Assembly (NCBI GenBank): GCA_029268065.1
Contig: JAJUHC010000006.1
Span: 28,766 to 92,765, forward strand
Direction of reading: 5' to 3'
Source of the DNA: Clostridiales bacterium
GTDB taxonomy: Bacteria; Bacillota; Clostridia; Oscillospirales; Oscillospiraceae
DNA length: 64,000 nt
How positions within the stretch are numbered: the stretch's first letter is position 1; every line of letters begins with the position of its first letter. A program made the position numbers and the translations under genes. Under the pieces are notes generated by a model. That model saw nothing but the letters and a program-made list of their open reading frames with translations, made no database searches and was not told the origin of the DNA. Below, piece by piece: positions 60,703 to 64,000 of this stretch.

Positions 60703-62927
60703 CCGCAGCCGCTAAGCTCTCCCGCGAAACGCGGCGAGTTCTGGGTGAACGCCTGACCTGGATCGTCATAGCTCTGACCGCCGCTGGAGCGGTATGGTTC
60801 AGCCTGAACGGAAGCGGCAGGACCGCTTCAGATGCGTACATCATCAACGCGGCTAAAGGCAGCGCCTTTCTCGGCGCGCTTCTCTTTTCGTTGCTGTCGC
60901 TTGCCCAGCTGCACAGGGATTATAAAAACAATACGGACGCCATCGTGTTAACCTGCACCGATCCTGTTCGGCATCAGGTGCGCCGGACGCTCGCGCTTGT
61001 CGGCGTCGCGGCCGCAACAACGCTTATTATTTCACTGTTCGCGCTTCCCTTTGGAATCGTGAAAACCGGCGGTTATTTTCAGCCCGCGACCTTCCTTACG
61101 GCGTGGATACTAATTTTCTTCGGAGCGCTTGTCTTTGCCGTGCTTCTTTCCACCGGGCTTTATATGCTGACAAAGCGTGCAGAAGCGGCCTTTATCCTCA
61201 TAGCGGGCCTGATACTGCTGTCCAAAATGCTTGAAACCTGGCTTTTGCTGAATCCAAGCTATCTTTTTTATTGGGTGCAGACGACCGCCGAAAGCTTTTC
61301 AGACCTGATTACGAATCAGTTTCAAATCAATATGCTGCTTTGGAACCGCCTTTTTTGCCTGCTGGTGTCGCTCGGAGTCTGGCTGCTGGGCCTTTGTTCG
61401 TTCAGACGCTACGGACGAGGGCTGTTGGGCTCGTTTAAAGCAAACTGCCGCCGGGTATGGATACCGCTTCTGCTTGCCGTGGCTTTTTCGCTCTCGGGCG
61501 TCAGCTATGCCTTTGAACCGATATTCGATGATTCAAAACCCGCGGATCTGGGCGCTGCGATAGGCTCGAGCGGGGGCGCGTCGTCGGTCATATCCTACTC
61601 CATAAGCACCCCGAAGGTTGGAAATCCCGACCTCACGCTCAGGGACAAGAGCTTTATCCTGGAGCTATGCACAGGGCGTCAGACGCTGTCCGGAACTGCG
61701 AAGTACAGGCTGGAGAACGTTTCGGGAAACGCTCAGACACTGCCGATTCTTGTCAACACGGGGATTTTGATCGACAGTGTTCTTGTTAACGGCGTAAAGC
61801 TTAAGGCGGTTCGAGGGGAAACGGGTGAAGGCAGCTCCGCAAGCTGGAGCGTCATGCTGCCCTCCGCCGCGAAATACGAGATAGAAATCGCCTATTCAGG
61901 AAGCGTTCGCAATGACAATACGATGACTCAAAGAGCCCAATTTGGAATTGCCGAAGGCTTCATCTGGCTCCCGACGCTTGGAGTTTCACCGAAGCTGGAC
62001 ATTAATGTCGCGGAGGACAGCGATTTTTCCGGTACGCTTTTGCTGGACGAGGGTCTTGAGCCGATATTCTCCAAGGGAAAGGCAAAAAAGGTCTCGTCAG
62101 GGGAAGGCAAGGCCGAATGGAGGTATAACGGAGCCGCGGGCAGGCAGGGCGACGGCTTTTTCGCCGCGGAGTATCTGACAAAAACCTTTGAGGCCGGCGG
62201 TCTTAATATAGATTTCAAGTATTTCAGAAAGCACGACGGGGCGGTTGCCGAGATGGACGCCGTCAGCGTAATGAAGGCGGCGATCGACTACTTTACCAGG
62301 GCTTACGGTCCGCTGGTTTACAGCAAAAACCTGACTATGCTCGAGCTGCCGGCGTACTTCGCCGGAGGCTTTGCCGCCGGTAACATAAGCGCGATGGATG
62401 AGACAAGCTTCGCCGCCGAGGGCTGCCTGCCCGCGGAGTCTCTTTCGCCCGACACAGGCGGCGGGATTGACGTTTTAGTACATGAGATTGCGCATCAGTG
62501 GTGGGGGCTTGGCAGTATGCCTGTGCCGGACGGCGTTTCGAACTGGTCCGCCGAGGGCCTCACATGCTACGGAGCCTACTGCTTCATGAAGCAGTACTTT
62601 GGCGAGGAATACGCAAACGAGCGCTATATGAAGGCTTGGCAGCGCGGCTGGGACACATACAGAAACGCCTTCTACGTCAGGCACCCCGAGTATCTTTCAA
62701 AGCTGAGCGAAAAGGAAGTCTCGAACGTTATTGCTTCGTTCGTCAGCATGAAGCAGTATGACCTCATGCCGCTCATGCTGCTCAGAGGAGAAGAGGCCCT
62801 TGGCGGGACCGAGGCGTTCCGGAAAAAGCTCTCAGAGCTCTACAAAACACACATCATGAAGCCGATTACATATCAGGACTTTCTTGCCGTCACCGGACTT
62901 ACAGAGGAGGCGATAAAACTTGCGTAA
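60699..62927 (+). CDS. ABC-2-type permease fused to M1-family metallopeptidase
   Basis: 742 residues. The first ~270 hold about six membrane helices like an ABC-2 permease. The C-terminal ~430 residues form an external M1 aminopeptidase-like domain, with HEIAHQWWG (near residue 595), a glutamate in NWSAEGL (19 residues after the second His, one more than the usual 18) and a GAMEN-like GGFAAGNISAMDE upstream. The joint protein may export a peptide and trim it, or degrade one outside. GTG start overlapping the ATPase. It overlaps the next gene by eight bases. Confidence 0.85.
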   Translation: MTAAAKLSRETRRVLGERLTWIVIALTAAGAVWFSLNGSGRTASDAYIINAAKGSAFLGALLFSLLSLAQLHRDYKNNTDAIVLTCTDPVRHQVRRTLALVGVAAATTLIISLFALPFGIVKTGGYFQPATFLTAWILIFFGALVFAVLLSTGLYMLTKRAEAAFILIAGLILLSKMLETWLLLNPSYLFYWVQTTAESFSDLITNQFQINMLLWNRLFCLLVSLGVWLLGLCSFRRYGRGLLGSFKANCRRVWIPLLLAVAFSLSGVSYAFEPIFDDSKPADLGAAIGSSGGASSVISYSISTPKVGNPDLTLRDKSFILELCTGRQTLSGTAKYRLENVSGNAQTLPILVNTGILIDSVLVNGVKLKAVRGETGEGSSASWSVMLPSAAKYEIEIAYSGSVRNDNTMTQRAQFGIAEGFIWLPTLGVSPKLDINVAEDSDFSGTLLLDEGLEPIFSKGKAKKVSSGEGKAEWRYNGAAGRQGDGFFAAEYLTKTFEAGGLNIDFKYFRKHDGAVAEMDAVSVMKAAIDYFTRAYGPLVYSKNLTMLELPAYFAGGFAAGNISAMDETSFAAEGCLPAESLSPDTGGGIDVLVHEIAHQWWGLGSMPVPDGVSNWSAEGLTCYGAYCFMKQYFGEEYANERYMKAWQRGWDTYRNAFYVRHPEYLSKLSEKEVSNVIASFVSMKQYDLMPLMLLRGEEALGGTEAFRKKLSELYKTHIMKPITYQDFLAVTGLTEEAIKLA

Positions 62928-63630
62928 GGGCACGATTTTCTATTATGAGCTTAGGAGGCTTCTGCTTGCTAAGGAATATCTTCTGCTGCTCGCGGCGACG
63001 CTGGCATACAGCTTGTCACTTTTCAGAAGCCTTGTCATATTCGGCGTGGATTTTACCGCGCCCTTCTCGGAGCGGACCTTCGCCGCATATTGCGCTTCCT
63101 TGGCCCCGTTTCTCTTCGTCCTGCTGCTCGTCCTTTGCGTAAGACAGCATAGGGCCTCCGAACGCAGGGCCGAGACAATCATCGGCGCGACTCCATTTCC
63201 GGCACGGGCTTTCCTGCTTCTGCGATACGGCGCGGTGGCCTGCGCGTTTCTGCCGGCAGTCATCCTGCCGTTTGCAGCCTGCGCGCTGCTCTATCGCCAG
63301 ATATTTGAATATACCGCAGTGGGCGGACTTCTTTGGCTCGGGGCGCAGATCCTGCTGCCGCCAACGATTCTGCTGTTCGGCGCGGCTGTTCTGCTCGGCC
63401 GCGGGAAGGCTGCGACCGTGTATGTTCAGACTGCGGCGGTGCTCATCTTAGGGGCTTTCAAAATACCGCTCCCGGCAGCCTTGGACATCTTCGGAGCCTC
63501 GGCCGTAGTGCCCGGCAATGGGGCAATAGCTCCCTCCTTCGTCGCCGGACGCGTCGCTTTTTCAGCGATCGGAATTGCATTCATCATCGTTTCACTTAAA
63601 AAGGGCAGATTTTATCTTGATGAAAGCTGA
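62920..63630 (+). CDS. ABC-2-type membrane protein, second permease
   Basis: 236 residues with six hydrophobic helices and no known motif beyond general ABC-2 features. TTG start overlapping the peptidase gene. It is probably the partner permease of the ATPase and the fusion protein, forming a heterodimeric exporter. The last ~15 residues are charged. The gene is transcribed into a region with terminators before the IS30-like element. Confidence 0.75.
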   Translation: MRKGTIFYYELRRLLLAKEYLLLLAATLAYSLSLFRSLVIFGVDFTAPFSERTFAAYCASLAPFLFVLLLVLCVRQHRASERRAETIIGATPFPARAFLLLRYGAVACAFLPAVILPFAACALLYRQIFEYTAVGGLLWLGAQILLPPTILLFGAAVLLGRGKAATVYVQTAAVLILGAFKIPLPAALDIFGASAVVPGNGAIAPSFVAGRVAFSAIGIAFIIVSLKKGRFYLDES

Positions 63631-63960
63631 GGAAAGCCAATATCGCAAAAAAACGTGTTTCGATCTCTCGGTTGGCTCTAAATAATACAAAAAAGAGAAA
63701 AAGGGGCTGTAGCAATTTTTGTTTTGCAACAGCCCCACCGGTTCACAGCGCCCGGTACCGCCGGACGCAAGCGGTTTTTGCATGAGTTCGGTCACGAAAT
63801 TTCAGGTGGCTGTAAAATTGGTAAGGTACACCTTTGAGGTGAACGTAATAGAAAAATAATGGCGGATATACAATACAAGTGCAACACAAAAAAGAAGTGA
63901 CTCAAAGCTCATGATCCTTTAAACTGGTGTTTGTGGACAACTCAGAAAGGAAATGAAGCA
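63631..63960. other. Intergenic region between ABC operon and transposase
   Basis: 330 bases. It holds a short inverted repeat (AGCCAA 63636 / TTGGCT 63672), a terminator-like hairpin at 63703-63736, and the upstream part of the IS30-like element. No ORF with a ribosome site; the 67-codon minus-strand ORF crosses the hairpin. Confidence 0.5.
63690..63736 (-). terminator. Terminator reading leftward from the IS side
   Basis: GGGGCTGT-GCAA / TTGC-ACAGCCCC; on the minus strand it is followed by TTTTTCTCTTTTTT. On the plus strand there is no T tract. Confidence 0.65.
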
Positions 63961-64000
63961 ATGAGTCACTACAAACATCTTAGCATAGAAGAGCGAGAAA
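63961..64000 (+). CDS. IS30-type transposase, first 13 codons
   Basis: ATGAGTCACTACAAACATCT encodes MSHYKHLSIEERE, the usual start of IS30-family transposases, with AAAGGAAATG upstream. The rest lies outside the window. The element's left end is probably 60-100 bases upstream, near AAGTGCAACAC at 63878, but no inverted repeat partner is visible to confirm it. Confidence 0.7.
   Translation, partial: MSHYKHLSIEERE

Noticed and set aside
63592-63795. 67-codon minus ORF at the right end
   Set aside because: It runs through a terminator hairpin and lacks a ribosome site.

Overview
The window is about 64 kb of bacterial chromosome with moderate-to-high GC. It looks like an anaerobic, endospore-forming member of the Clostridia. 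The pointers are a cwlJ-gerQ germination pair, HemZ rather than oxygen-dependent HemN-type context, a glycyl radical enzyme, superoxide reductase plus a flavin-reductase/rubredoxin fusion, anaerobic cobalt chelatase CbiX with CbiMNQO, a T-box leader, and the recJ-relA-dtd-MBL-hemZ gene order common in Clostridia. Genus or family cannot be read from the sequence. I see no prophage, CRISPR array, rRNA or tRNA gene.

Layout. 1-2.9 kb: the tail of an ACT-domain gene, a small membrane protein, then a T-box-controlled trpB-trpA pair. 2.9-11.4 kb (minus strand): recJ, relA/spoT, dtd, an MBL hydrolase, hemZ and two kinase-family genes. 11.6-19.6 kb: aldo/keto reductase with ferredoxin tail, lepA with an XRE regulator, a stand-alone pduL, an AEC transporter, an esterase and an NCS2 purine permease. 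19.7-23.1 kb: a cobalamin-riboswitch operon cbiM-N-Q-O-X. 23.4-25.8 kb: an orphan glycyl radical enzyme. 26-37.7 kb: rplM-rpsI, a TtcA-like PP-loop protein, an acyltransferase, a divergent type IIA topoisomerase pair, YitT, a secreted transglutaminase-like protein with an apparent ATA start, and a GlmU-like nucleotidyltransferase coupled to a secreted degenerate polysaccharide-deacetylase-like protein. 38-44 kb: two tandem MFS paralogues, cwlJ-gerQ and a two-component system. 44.1-49 kb (minus strand): a thiamine salvage operon (cytX-thiM-thiE-HAD-thiD) behind a TPP riboswitch, with thiN just upstream. 49-57.3 kb: a small Cys-rich secreted peptide, a CPBP protease, XRE-TPR regulator, flavodoxin-like reductase, MBL hydrolase, radical SAM protein, AraC/GyrI regulator and the SOR-Hrb oxidative-stress pair. 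57.4-63.6 kb: a second two-component system followed by an ABC exporter whose permease is fused to an M1-type metallopeptidase. The window ends in the first codons of an IS30-type transposase.

How genes work together. The thiamine cluster encodes import and phosphorylation of HMP and thiazole and their coupling to TMP. As ThiN acts on thiamine rather than TMP, the embedded HAD phosphatase is the natural candidate to dephosphorylate TMP. The cob cluster imports cobalt and starts corrin synthesis. The last two-component system and the ABC-peptidase operon share a 15-base motif (14/15 matches) in their upstream regions, which suggests the regulator controls both.

Most unusual non-coding content: palindromic repeats scattered at 44.0, 49.0-49.9 and 57.4-57.7 kb, including an identical 26-bp hairpin used twice around the Cys-rich peptide/CPBP junction, two hairpins with identical 12-bp arms but different loops, and a ~144-bp tandem repeat with a third diverged copy 8 kb away. 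All calls come from reading the sequence; no database search was run.
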